A DNA stretch of 64,000 bases, from the NCBI GenBank assembly GCA_958295885.1, contig OY282380.1:4073109-4137108 (forward strand), in the 5' to 3' direction. Under the pieces are notes generated by a model that did not search any database, was not told the DNA's origin, and worked only from the letters and a program-made list of their open reading frames with translations. How positions within the stretch are numbered: position 1 is the first letter of the stretch; each line of letters opens with the position of its first letter. The stretch comes from Arenicellales bacterium. GTDB taxonomy: Bacteria > Pseudomonadota > Gammaproteobacteria > Arenicellales > JAJDZL01. This document shows, piece after piece, positions 25,865 to 35,370 of this stretch. Both the position numbers and the translations under genes were made by a program.

Positions 25865-26560
25865 CTATTTGTCACCAGCAACGCTGATTTCAATTTCTGC
25901 GACTCCAGCCACGCCGCCGGCAATCTTATCGCCGACAGTGATCGGCCCGACTCCCGCTGGAGTCCCCGTAAAAATCAGATCGCCAGCTTCTATTCTGAAC
26001 AACGTTGACAATATTGAAATGATTTCCGGAACCGACCAGATCAGCTGACTGACGTCGCCATCCTGTCGCAGTTCTTCATTCACTTTCAACCAGACGCGTC
26101 CCTGTTCCGGATGCCCGCAGATACTCACTGGAACGATGTCAGTAATCGGTGCAGAACAGTCGAATGACTTTCCCGCTTCCCAGGGACGCCCCTTTAACTT
26201 CATCTCCTGCTGCAGGTCCCGACGCGTGATGTCGATTCCAACTGCGTACCCGAAAACATGCGTCAGCGCGGCGTCAACCCCAATGTCTCTGCCTCCCGAT
26301 TTCATTGCCACAACCAACTCAATTTCATGGTGAACGTTTTTCGAAAGCGGCGGATAGGGAAAGTCGCTTCCACTGGGAAGCACTGCGTCTGAAGGCTTTT
26401 GAAAGAAAAATGGTTTTTCCCGATCTGGGTCGTGACCCATCTCTCTCGCGTGTGCTGCGTAGTTGCGTCCAACAAGATAGATTCGGCGCACTGGAAATCT
26501 GGAGGACGTATTGCAGACTGCGACACTCGGCTGACTAAATTCCGAAAAAACGTACGCCAT
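25865..26560 (-). CDS. Fumarylacetoacetate hydrolase (FAH) family protein
   Basis: A 231-residue FAH-superfamily enzyme, short form. I start it at the ATG at 26558-26560 (GGAG upstream) rather than the in-frame ATG at 26623. Motifs: IYLVGRNYAAHAREMG, PFFFQKPSDAVLP, the metal-binding Glu pair in VHHEIELVVAM, GYAVGIDITRRDLQ, the acidic/basic pocket GKSFDCSAPI, and LIFTGTPAGVGP. Members are Mg-dependent hydrolases, decarboxylases or isomerases acting on beta-keto/enol acids (fumarylpyruvate hydrolase, acylpyruvase, oxaloacetate decarboxylase). It lies upstream of system 2 on the same strand but 232 bases away, so a link to the transported compound is only possible. It borders the decayed island. 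Confidence 0.9.
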   Translation of the reverse strand: MAYVFSEFSQPSVAVCNTSSRFPVRRIYLVGRNYAAHAREMGHDPDREKPFFFQKPSDAVLPSGSDFPYPPLSKNVHHEIELVVAMKSGGRDIGVDAALTHVFGYAVGIDITRRDLQQEMKLKGRPWEAGKSFDCSAPITDIVPVSICGHPEQGRVWLKVNEELRQDGDVSQLIWSVPEIISILSTLFRIEAGDLIFTGTPAGVGPITVGDKIAGGVAGVAEIEISVAGDK

Positions 26561-26666
26561 AATTTTTCTCCAAATAATTTCATACGGGCAAATTTCATTC
26601 AGTAAGTTCGCATTTATATTCAAACTGCGTCAAACATTCAAACCGCCTGTCGACTAATTTGAGATC

Positions 26667-26945
26667 CTGCCCGTCAAATCTGCCATGATTCGGAAGGACC
26701 AATTCGCTCTTGTGAGAGCTTGCACACCGAAACTACGCTGCTTGGCTCTTCTGCTCGTTCAGTTGTCCAATGGCAGCCCTCACAGCCAGATGAGGCTTTC
26801 TCACCACCAAATCAAAGCAAGCCAAAAATTGCTCATGTCACGATTCAAAAGGTTCAAGATTCAGCTCATAACGCGAATTTCATTCGGCACACCGGTAGAA
26901 TAACTGCAGCCAACGCTGTCTAGAGTTTGTAAGCAATCCTGGATT
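26667..26945. repeat. Diverged direct repeat, copy A (left border of decayed island)
   Basis: About 280 bases here align by eye, with gaps, to 32290-32577 in the same orientation. Shared blocks include CATGATTCGG, CTTGTGAGAGC/CCTGTGAGAGC, GTTGTCCAATGGCA, AGATGAGGCTTTC, GTCATGTCACGATTCAAA-like sequence, TAACGCGA, GCTGCAGCC-like CTGCAGCCAACGCTGT, and TGGATTCC. Neither copy has an intact open frame. The pair brackets the decayed helicase and the Cys-rich membrane protein, as the two ends of an old insertion or a repeated element would. Confidence 0.7.
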
Positions 26946-27502
26946 CCCAAGAAAATTCGTTTTCTGCAAAAGTGCCGACAATACTCCGATTGGCGGCGAA
27001 TCGGCTGTTTCAAATCATCTTTGAAACTATGTGAACGGCGAATTTGAAGGGCCGTCAAGGCTGCATCCACAGGTTTTGCTGTGTAGGTGTGTGAAGGCGC
27101 GATGAGTCGTGCGCATTGCCAAACATCCCTGAATAGGGCAAGTAGTGATTCGCCGACATCAGCGTATCCCAGCACCACCGCGGGTGGATCTTGTCCGCAC
27201 CTGGCCAAGATCAAGGTCCATGCCCGGCTGTCCGCAAATTTGACAAATTTGGCTTCATCGTGGCTATTGTGCCACAGCGAATACGAAATGTTCAGTGCTA
27301 CATTTGATTTTTTTCTAGTGCTGAATTGAGTCAGATCAAACACTTATTCCTAACATTCGTCAATTTTGGAAAACGGAATAGTCTTAGAACAGAAAATCAG
27401 CCAAATGAAGTGATAGTCATTTCACCATACAATTGAAATCAGTTACATTCAAATGTAATCCTGTCCTGTTTTTTTGTCACGAGTTCAATTAGGAAACTGT
27501 CG
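26946..27502. other. Region without a recognised gene
   Basis: Between repeat copy A and the ruined helicase there is no convincing gene. A 160-codon minus-strand frame spans 26861-27343 and includes ARCGQDPPAVVLGYADVG, but it overlaps repeat copy A, lacks a good start signal and matches no family I recognise. The last 150 bases before 27503 are AT-rich and probably held the helicase promoter. Confidence 0.3.
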
Positions 27503-29676
27503 ATGATAGAAGTAATTAGAGGCACGATCGACAAGCCCGTCTCAGCTAAACGACTCGCAGAGTTCTTTGTCATTAACTCTGAGATTGAAGGAACTTTATA
27601 CTTTGGTTTTCCGATCTTTAGTACTGCAGAGGAGACTGTGAAAGTATTGCCAAATTAGTTTAAATTAGTGGATTATGAATATCTATCTCATTGATATAAA
27701 TGATATTAATATTTGTTCTGATTCAGAAATCTACGAAAATGAGAATACTTTCACAGCCTCAGAGGGAGCACAATCCTTTGATGCGCTATTGGTTTCACCC
27801 CAGAAACGATTGGTAATTTTTCATTTAGTAGAGGGAACGAACCGGGCTGATTCTTTGGAGACGCAGGATTATTACTTTAATGTAATGGAGTCAAAGCTCA
27901 GAACTCACAAATGCTTGATGGATAGATGAACTTTAACAGTGCAAATAGTTCCATTGACTTTTGCGCCACGGAATGATCATATTGATCCTCTGCAAAACGG
28001 TGAGTATGCAATTTGCAATGATAGCAATCTGAAATCTTACTTTGATGAGATTCCAGACTGGAAGTATCCAGATTGCTTTGAGTTTTTGACTAACGTTATT
28101 CAGTCTGTTCAAACAATTCGCAAAAATCCCATCAATCATGGCAATTTAAGGCCTGAATCTCGCGGTGCTAAATTGAAGCGGTTGTAAGAATCTATCGCAC
28201 ATCTTGACAAATTCCAAAATAAGGCTTTGATCGAAACAGTGGATAGCGTGCAGCGAATTCGCGGCTTGGCTGGTACCGGAAAAACAATAGCGCTCGCTTT
28301 GAAAGCTGCTTACTTGCACGCAAAACATCCCGATTGGAAAATTGCGGTTACCTTTCATACTCGGTCCTTAAAGGAACAGTTTCGAAAATTGATTACAACC
28401 TTTGCAATTGAATATTCGTATGCTGAGCCAGATTGGGACAATCTTCAGATTATTCATGCCTGAGGAGCTTCGGGTAGCTATGAGCAAAGAGGGATTTACT
28501 TTGAAATTTGCATGTTAAACGATGTGGAGTATTTTGATTATCAAAACGCGAAGCGACATTTTGGTGCAGGTAGAGAGTTTTCCGGTGCTTGCGAAAAAGC
28601 ACTCAATTAGTGTCCGAATTCTAAGTCAATTTACGATTTAATTCTTATAGATGAGGCGCAGGATTTACTAATCTGGTATCTACGAATCTGTTTCGAAATG
28701 TTGAAAGATGACAAACGATTGGTTTATGCCTATGATGAACTACAAAACTTGGATTCAAAATCACTTCCCTCACCAGAAGAAATTCGTCACTAGGATTAGA
28801 AGAGCCACAGCAGGATGTAACTCTCAAGGTATGTTACCGGAATTCTAGATCAGTCCTAGTTACTGCGCATGCTTAGGGTTTCGGAATCCATCGGAAAAAA
28901 GACCCGGAATCAAATACTGGACTGATACACATATTTAACCATCCGCAGATTCGGCGCGATGTGGGTTATGAAGTCAGTGACGGTGAGTTAAAAGACGGGC
29001 AGCGCGTAACATTTTCTCGAATTTCGGACAGTAGTCCGGTTTTTTTGAAAAACACTCACAAATTCAGTGATTTGATTGAGTTTCGTAAATTCGACACAAA
29101 AAAGAACAAGATTTATGGGTTTCACACGCGATCACAGAAAATCTCAGGAGTGAAGATCTTCGAAATGATGACATATTGGTCATCAGTCCCGACCCTTTGT
29201 CAACCGTAGAGGCTGTCGGTCCGATTCGAGCACTCCTTTTTAGAAGAAGAATTTATACCTATCTTGTTAGTATTGAGTACGTCGCTGGACGAGTTTTTCG
29301 ATAGAAATGCGGTCGTTTTTACGGGAATCTATCGAGCCGAAGGTAGTGAGGCAGGCATGGTCTATGTCGTAAACGCCGGGGATAATTCACAGAAACATTT
29401 AAATCCAGCAATTGTACGAAAACGTCTCTTTAGTGCAATTACGAGAAGCAAAGCGTGGGTTGCGTACTGGGAGTTGGAGAGAGCATGAATGAATTGATTA
29501 ATGAATATGAACAGGTTAAGCAAAATCAATCTCAACTGAGTATTCGCTATCCTACCGATGACGAGAGAAAACATTTGAGTCTCGTTAATCTCGATATGTC
29601 TGATAGCGAACGAAAAAAGTTGTCACAATCTAAACGTTTGTTTGACCAATTACTAGAGGACTGTTCAGCCAGTTGA
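27503..29676 (+). pseudogene. Decayed superfamily 1 helicase (AAA ATPase with nuclease-like N-terminus)
   Basis: About 2.2 kb of one gene broken by many lesions. It begins at an ATG (27503) with AGGAAA upstream. The N-terminal part (GTLYFGFPIF, then FDALLVSPQKRLVIFHLVEG) resembles a NERD/restriction-like domain. Next come Walker A RIRGLAGTGKTIALALKAAY (28251-28310), Walker B DLILIDEAQDL (about 28636-28668), a switch region YAYDELQNL, and helicase motif VI-like RKRLFSAITRSKAWVAYW near 29424-29470. In-frame stops sit at 27656, 27927, 28185, 28461 (likely former Trp), 28608 and 28874. Frame changes occur near 27660, 28785, 29155 and 29455. The intact product would have been about 720 residues, a stand-alone ATPase/helicase often found in mobile or defence contexts. 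Confidence 0.85.
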
Positions 29677-30495
29677 GTATATGTGGATGATAATAGAACG
29701 GAAAAAAAGTCAAGCTATTGAAAGAGTTACCGGGAAAAAGAATTCTTTGATGCCAAGTCCCAAACATTTTTTGAAGCAGTTGGAAATAATAACCGGAGAC
29801 TTGATCAAAATGGGTATATGCAGTCATTCAAACTTTCCCAAAATAAGTACTAAGCAGCCAGAGATTGAGGATCAGCCGAGCAAGATTTAGTGATTGCCCC
29901 TTCAAATTCATAATTTCGCTCAGAATCACCAGATTTTGCTCGATGACGATTCGATAAATTCACCGCCTCCACAGCTTTACCGCGGTAACTTGCTACTCTC
30001 GCATGACACACGACCTGCTTGTGAATACCGTCGTGAACATAAAAATGCGCAAGGCTCGCCGTTAGATTGTAGTTTCCTACATTTGGAGTTTGGAGACAAA
30101 GCCTCCAGCCAGAAAACAGGAGAACGATTGAAAAGAATATTTTAAAAATAAACTGGCGTGGTGGTCGCCACACGAGGCTTGACGAACGACAGTTAGTCCA
30201 TTAGCGCGCCGGGTGCAGGAGTTGCAAGAGCTTGGGTTACTCAACCGCAGTCAAGAAGGAGAATACAGCTTGCACTGGAAACACCGCAGCCAACCAAGTT
30301 CGGTGCCATGTGCAAGCGGCCACGGTAATTGGGCAGCCGCACAATCGCCGGAGCACCGACTGAGCCTTGCATCGGTGTTTTTGATTCTGTGATGTTTGAA
30401 GACATCGCAAGGAATAATCTCGCGCTTATACTGGAACGCGTCTAATTGATTTCATGGCAAATTAATGACATTGGGTACCTGTACCGGCCACGCAT
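29677..30495. other. Remnant region downstream of the helicase pseudogene
   Basis: No intact gene is visible. Short frames occur on both strands, the longest 107 codons on the minus strand (29850-30173), none with a family I recognise. A plus-strand stretch at 30190-30280 reads LARRVQELQELGLLNRS and EGEYSLHWK, which looks like a coding scrap of a winged-helix-like domain, interrupted by stops. This is consistent with decay of a second gene of the former island. Confidence 0.35.
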
Positions 30496-31674
30496 TTAGC
30501 GAGATATAAATCTGACAACTATGGACGAAACGTTGGGTGCGGAGAGCTCCACATCGTCCCCCTTTAGCATGCTTTCCCGAACATGGAATGTCGTCGATCC
30601 GTAGAGGTCGTCTTGGAAAATGTCGGCATCATAAACCGAGACCCAGACCTCATCGTTCAGGAAGACTTCTAGGACAGAGCGGAACCCGTAGTCTATGATC
30701 AATCCGGGCGTCGTGACGGTATGCGTCTTACCGATGATTCGGTTACGCAACTGCCTTATCGCCCGATTAGTGTCGCTCATCTCCATTGAAATGTTCTCTC
30801 TCGTCTCCTGCAACTGCCTCATCCTGTGCTGCTCCTCACTGTCCAAGGCAGGTCCGGGAACAAGTTCGCTCGCCTCCTTTTTCTTCGAGAGGAAATGCAA
30901 TTCCTTGCAATCCTCGCATTTGGAACAAATCACCCGTTCGTCGTAGGGAGCGCACATACTGCATGTACCGCTTCTCCACAAACCATCGCACGAAAATCCA
31001 ACATTGCGGAAGAGTTCGGCCATTCTCTCAAGCTGGTTCGAGGAGAGAGGCTCGCCCGGCACCAATTCACTATTCTGTTTTTTTATACGAAGCAGCTCTA
31101 GTTCCTTCTCCACGGCCGTTTTTCGGTCGCCAAGGACGGAGAGCATATCTTTCGTGCGACGAATCATTTCCGTAACTTCCAGATCTCGACGTCTGACCTT
31201 GACGTAAATGTCGGGGCTGGACCAATCATCACTTCCCACATGGTTTCTCAACACGACTCTTCCGATCGCGACAAAGTATCTCTTGTTTTCGACATTTCCG
31301 GCATTGGTGGAGTTTGTTTCGGCAGTGATCGCGGAGGACGAAGAGAAACTTGGCCGGGTGGTCTTCGCCGGTGCCGTTTCCGCACCGTGCGACGGAGGGG
31401 TAGTCATGACGAAGCGCGGTTGATCACGCACTAAAAAGGCGGCGTCCGCAAGGCAACCTGACAGCCCGATCAATATCGGAATGCTAATCGCAAGATGTTT
31501 ATAGAGCCTATTCACCACGCCGGCTATTGTAACTGCGGCATCGGACGCAGATGCCAAGAGCGGAGACGAACTTTTTACGCCGGATTCGACCTTCGCGGCG
31601 ATGGCGGGTCTTAACGCTGACCCGAGCGAATGGACCACCGACCGAATCCTGCCTGCTGTATCCACCTTGGTCAC
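30496..31674 (-). CDS. Uncharacterised membrane protein with Cys-rich insert and possible C2-like halves
   Basis: A 392-residue open frame I cannot assign to a known family. Residues about 60-82 (HLAISIPILIGLSGCLADA) form a membrane segment or lipobox-like signal (LSGC), followed by a Ser/Thr/Pro-rich linker. Residues about 130-165 (FVAIGRVVLRNHVGS, SSPDIYVKVRRRDLEV) and 335-390 (VWVSVYDADIFQDD, LYGSTTFHV) look like the two halves of a C2-like beta-sandwich. Between them lies a helical, probably coiled-coil insertion that includes a Cys cluster: SCDGLWRSGTCSMCAP then VICSKCEDCKELHF, likely a metal-binding ribbon. The cluster is flanked by two copies of SELVPGxxLxS...RM, about 75 residues apart. 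It is intact inside an otherwise decayed island and visibly more GC-rich than its surroundings. Confidence 0.65.
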   Translation of the reverse strand: MTKVDTAGRIRSVVHSLGSALRPAIAAKVESGVKSSSPLLASASDAAVTIAGVVNRLYKHLAISIPILIGLSGCLADAAFLVRDQPRFVMTTPPSHGAETAPAKTTRPSFSSSSAITAETNSTNAGNVENKRYFVAIGRVVLRNHVGSDDWSSPDIYVKVRRRDLEVTEMIRRTKDMLSVLGDRKTAVEKELELLRIKKQNSELVPGEPLSSNQLERMAELFRNVGFSCDGLWRSGTCSMCAPYDERVICSKCEDCKELHFLSKKKEASELVPGPALDSEEQHRMRQLQETRENISMEMSDTNRAIRQLRNRIIGKTHTVTTPGLIIDYGFRSVLEVFLNDEVWVSVYDADIFQDDLYGSTTFHVRESMLKGDDVELSAPNVSSIVVRFISR

Positions 31675-32289
31675 TTCCGAACCCCTAAGACTATGAAAGA
31701 ATTTCCATTTTTGTTTAAATAATGTGAACAGTATAGCAATTTTAATTGTGGGTGCTTGTACATTTTAAGTCTCCTATTGAGGTCCGATGTCTGCTAAGGT
31801 TGATTGAAGGTAGCCACGCACGGCGGTCGATGGATGAGTGTTGTCAGGGCGGTGCCCTCGGCGGCTGTACGTGCCGCGTCAGCAGCTGTTCCCAGTTGGC
31901 AAAGTAGACGTAATCGTTGAGCACCATCAGTGTGGTGAAGAAACGCCGGCGTCTGGAGATGTGACTGCAAATCTGTACAGGTGTTCAAAGACACTAGTCA
32001 TTATTAGGTTGCTCTGGATGGGGCGCCCAATCTGAGTGAGCATCGCCGCGGTGGATCAACTCCCTAATTCTAAGGATTCAGGGAGTAATGAATGGTACAG
32101 GTGATTTTTCGAATTTCAGGCGCGCCAAGGCCTTGCCAGCGTCATGGGCGGCGATCTTATTGCAGTTAGCCACCGGCTAGGCGGTTTTGAGCGGACGCCA
32201 GGATTTGACCGGTGAGTGCATCTGATGTTTCCGGTCCGCGCCCGCTAATGAGCCAGAGCAAGCTCCATCATGATGTCCATGGAGATCAT
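31675..32289. other. Region without a recognised gene, possible coding scrap
   Basis: This stretch lies between the Cys-rich membrane protein and repeat copy B. Its first 100 bases are AT-rich and likely hold that gene's promoter. On the minus strand near 31840-31950 one frame reads FFTTLMVLNDYVYFANWEQL before a stop, which looks like protein-coding remains, but I cannot name the family. Confidence 0.3.
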
Positions 32290-32577
32290 GTCCTTCAAAT
32301 CGTCATGATTCGGAGAGATCTATGCGCTCCTGTGAGAGCCTGCGCCCCGAATCTGCGGCTGCTCCGCTCTTTGACACGGTCCGTTGTCCAATGGCAACTC
32401 TCACAACGAGATGAGGCTTTCACATCATCAGGTCAACGCAAGCTAAAATTTGGTCATGTCACGATTCAAACGGTTCGATGGTCAGCTCCTAACGCGAGAT
32501 CAATTAGGCACGCAGGCTGAACAAAGCTGCAGCCGACGCTGTTTGGTGTCCCTGAGCGATGCTGGATTCCTGACTTG
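32290..32577. repeat. Diverged direct repeat, copy B (right border of decayed island)
   Basis: Partner of copy A at 26667-26945, same orientation and about 5.6 kb away. By eye the copies share blocks of 8-16 identical bases separated by substitutions and small indels along the whole length. Similarity may continue weakly to about 32610 (a TTTTGCA-like block followed by TGCCACAGACA against GTGCCGACA). Copy B retains a longer open frame in one phase (32212-32520) that is not conserved in copy A. Confidence 0.7.
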
Positions 32578-32745
32578 TTTTTGACTAGGTTTTGCAGATA
32601 ATAAATGCCACAGACAGAATTTTTTGGGATTGAGAGCGGCGCAGCAGCATTTGGAGATCACAACAGCTTGTGTTGGTCTATCTGACATGATTCATAATAA
32701 ACGTCAACTACCCGATTTCATCAACTAACTCCCTTTAAATTGAAC

Positions 32746-33780
32746 ATGACGAATGCAGTAAACCGAAGATGGCATCTAACGTCCTATCCGACGGGCATGC
32801 CCGAACCAAATAACTGGCATATGGAAAAAGCTCAAATCCCCAGACCAGATACAAACCAATTTTTAGCCCGTGCTCTCTATCTTTCCGTCGACCCCTACAT
32901 GCGAGGGAGGATCAGTGCAAAACAAGGATACGCAAAAGGCGTCGAAATCGGAGATCTTATGCCAGGAGGTGCGGTCGCGGAGGTTATAGAATCAAAACAT
33001 CCGAACTTCCGTGAAGGTGATCTGATCGAAACGATTCAATTCGGCTGGCAGGATTATTCTGTATTAAACGGTGACGGGCTGACTCGAGTCGATGTGAGCA
33101 TAGGCCCTGCTCATGCCTGGTTAAGCTATCTTGGAATGCCCGGAATTACAGCATGGTGCGCTCTGAACAACATCGGACAGCCAAAATTCGGGGAAACAGT
33201 GCTGATTTCTGCAGCTTCTGGAGCCGTTGGTCAAGTTGCAGGCCAGATCGCAAAAAATAAAGGCTGCCGCGCCATCGCTGTCGCCAGTTCAGAAGAAAAA
33301 CTGAAGTGGTGCAAAAATTTGGGATACGACAGAGGCGTAAATTATCGTACTTCGAACGACCTCGTCCGAGAATTTGCAGAAGTCTGTCCGAATGGCATTG
33401 ACATCTATTTCGACAATACTGCTGGAATCATTCACGATGCAGCGATGCAAAACCTAGCACTTGGCGCCAGAGTCATAATCGTCGGCACAATCAGTTTGGC
33501 CGAAAAATTTGACGAACCCGACATGGGTGAGAGATTCTTACGCCAAATTCTGGTTTCTCGAGCTAAAGTTCAAGGATTTTTGGTATTTGATCACCTTGAT
33601 TCCTATCCGGAAGCGCGAAGGTCGATCGCCAATCTGCATAATAAAGGCGAGCTGAAATTCAAAACAGACTTCATGGACGGGCTTGAAAATATGCCAGCGG
33701 CGTTCCTGAAGCTGCTGCACGCACAGAACATGGGAAAACAATTGATTCGAACTGAGTTCGCTGAAGGTTTGCCCGAGTAA
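32746..33780 (+). CDS. Zinc-free medium-chain NADP-dependent oxidoreductase (CurA/YncB-like)
   Basis: A 344-residue medium-chain dehydrogenase/reductase of the leukotriene B4 dehydrogenase/CurA subfamily. Motifs: the N-terminal NRRWHLTSYPTGMPEPNNW, LYLSVDPYMRGRI, GMPGITAWCALNNIG, and the NADP-binding VLISAASGAVGQVAGQIAK, then AIAVASSEEKLKWCK, GYDRGVNYRT and IDIYFDNTAG. The structural and catalytic zinc Cys residues of alcohol dehydrogenases are absent, as expected. Such enzymes reduce the alpha,beta double bond of enones. The start is the ATG at 32746; a TTG two codons upstream also fits, and no clear ribosome-binding site is seen. It is the first intact gene after the decayed island and appears monocistronic. 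Confidence 0.92.
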   Translation: MTNAVNRRWHLTSYPTGMPEPNNWHMEKAQIPRPDTNQFLARALYLSVDPYMRGRISAKQGYAKGVEIGDLMPGGAVAEVIESKHPNFREGDLIETIQFGWQDYSVLNGDGLTRVDVSIGPAHAWLSYLGMPGITAWCALNNIGQPKFGETVLISAASGAVGQVAGQIAKNKGCRAIAVASSEEKLKWCKNLGYDRGVNYRTSNDLVREFAEVCPNGIDIYFDNTAGIIHDAAMQNLALGARVIIVGTISLAEKFDEPDMGERFLRQILVSRAKVQGFLVFDHLDSYPEARRSIANLHNKGELKFKTDFMDGLENMPAAFLKLLHAQNMGKQLIRTEFAEGLPE

Positions 33781-33837
33781 ATCGGCTGGCAGATGACAGT
33801 ACCTTTAAAAAATGGAACTTTACAACAATCGGAAGAA

Positions 33838-35370
33838 CTAAAAATCAGTCTTCACCCCACCTTCTAAAATTCTCGAATCTACAAAGTCATTTAACTCTTC
33901 TCGCACCGCTTCATCAATAGATGGTGGTTCGTACTCTGCCAGCAACTGTTTATAGAGCCGATTCGCATGCTCTGCCGCCTGGGGCGAACCTGCTTCACTC
34001 CAAGTTTCATAATTCCGCCAATCTGAAATCATTGGCGAATAAAATGCGTCTCGATAACGCTCCTGAGTATGGTCGGTGCCAAAAAAATGACCTCCGTGTC
34101 CGGCCTGCCTCATTGCTTCTATTCCAATTTCCTCTTTATTCACCTTAATCGGCAGCATGTATTCGGCAACCATCTGCAGCAGATCGGCATCCATGACAAA
34201 TTTTTCAAAAGACGCAGTCAGTCCACCTTCCATCCAGCCTGCAGCATGAAGCACAAAGTGTGCATGTGCGTTCACCGCACCCCACAAAGAAAATACTGAT
34301 TCGTAAGCAGACTGCGCATCAACTGCGTTGGCGGCATTCGTGTTTGAAGAGCGAAATGGCAGACGGTAACGTCTGGCCATTTGACCGCTCGCCAGAGCGG
34401 CTTTCATATATTCTGGCGTACCGAACGCCGGAGACCCAGAACGCATGTCAACATTGGATGTAAATCCACCGTACACGAACGGCGCTCCTGCACGGGTTTT
34501 TTGCGAAATTACCAAACCTGCCAATACTTCAGCGTTCTGCTGAGTGACCGCCCCAGCCAAAGAAACGGGCGCCATGGCGCCAGCGAGTGTAAAAGGAGTC
34601 AGTACGACAATTTGATTCCTCAAAGACATTTCAATAATGCCCTGTACCATGTTCGCATCCAAGCGCAAGGGAGAATTGGAGTTGATGACAGTCAGTAAAC
34701 TTGGTTGTTCATCGAGCTCTTCATCAGTCAACTGCCTAGCTATTTGTATGATTTTCAGGGCATCCAAATTTCGCTGCTTTCCTAGCGAGTAGGCGTGGAA
34801 CACTTTGTCAGTAAGCAGTACGCAGTCGCGCAAACATTCCAGATGGCGGATTGACGGATGCACGTCAATCGGCTCAACTGGATATCCACCAATCAAGTGA
34901 ATGATGTTCAGCTGTTGGGTGAGCCGCAGAAAATCTCGATAATCCTTTAGATTTCCAGTACGACGGCCGTGATCTAAATCTGACGAGTGAGGTGCGCTGC
35001 CTACGGTTGCAAAATTGATCTTATCCGTACCAAATTCAATATTGTGCTCTGGATTCCTGGCATGAATGCGGAAACTCGGACGTACGGTTTGTAAACACTG
35101 CTGAACCAAACCTCGATCGATATAAGCAATATCACCTGTGGAATTAAATTGAGCTCCCGCATCTGCGAGAAGTTTTCGTCCTGGCGCAGACATAATTTCT
35201 ACACCCACCTGTTCCAAAACATCTAACGATGCTTCATGAATTGCTTCCACTTCATCATCTGAAAGAACTGCCAGGGGTGTAAAACGATTGGTAATGTGAC
35301 GAAAAGGAAGCTGTTTAAATTTTGGAACAGCTTTTTTCAGACTTCGCCGACGAGATTTACGCCTTGCCAT
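33838..35370 (-). CDS. MttB-family (trimethylamine methyltransferase-like) protein, non-pyrrolysine
   Basis: A 510-residue member of the MttB superfamily (COG5598). Motifs: FTPLAVLSDDEVEAIHEAS at the start of the barrel, VLEQVGVEIMSAPGRKLL, FATVGSAPHSSDLDHGRRTG, IGGYPVEPIDVHPSIRHLE, LAGAMAPVSLAGAV, and the C-terminal GHGGHFFGTDHTQERYRDAF. The frame reads through without an internal amber codon, so it belongs to the non-pyrrolysine class, which includes the glycine-betaine methyltransferase MtgB and other quaternary-amine demethylases that work with a corrinoid protein. No corrinoid protein is next to it. A dimethylglycine/sarcosine-type dehydrogenase lies 2.5 kb away on the same strand. The basic N-terminus (ARRKSRRRSLKK) is unusual. 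Substrate is not determinable here. Confidence 0.9.
   Translation of the reverse strand: MARRKSRRRSLKKAVPKFKQLPFRHITNRFTPLAVLSDDEVEAIHEASLDVLEQVGVEIMSAPGRKLLADAGAQFNSTGDIAYIDRGLVQQCLQTVRPSFRIHARNPEHNIEFGTDKINFATVGSAPHSSDLDHGRRTGNLKDYRDFLRLTQQLNIIHLIGGYPVEPIDVHPSIRHLECLRDCVLLTDKVFHAYSLGKQRNLDALKIIQIARQLTDEELDEQPSLLTVINSNSPLRLDANMVQGIIEMSLRNQIVVLTPFTLAGAMAPVSLAGAVTQQNAEVLAGLVISQKTRAGAPFVYGGFTSNVDMRSGSPAFGTPEYMKAALASGQMARRYRLPFRSSNTNAANAVDAQSAYESVFSLWGAVNAHAHFVLHAAGWMEGGLTASFEKFVMDADLLQMVAEYMLPIKVNKEEIGIEAMRQAGHGGHFFGTDHTQERYRDAFYSPMISDWRNYETWSEAGSPQAAEHANRLYKQLLAEYEPPSIDEAVREELNDFVDSRILEGGVKTDF

Noticed and set aside
26861..27343. Minus-strand 160-codon frame at the left end of the decayed island
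   Set aside because: It overlaps the diverged repeat, whose other copy does not keep this frame open; no start signal and no known family.
33838..35370. Pyrrolysine-containing trimethylamine methyltransferase
   Set aside because: The frame is continuous with no internal amber codon, so it belongs to the non-pyrrolysine MttB group.
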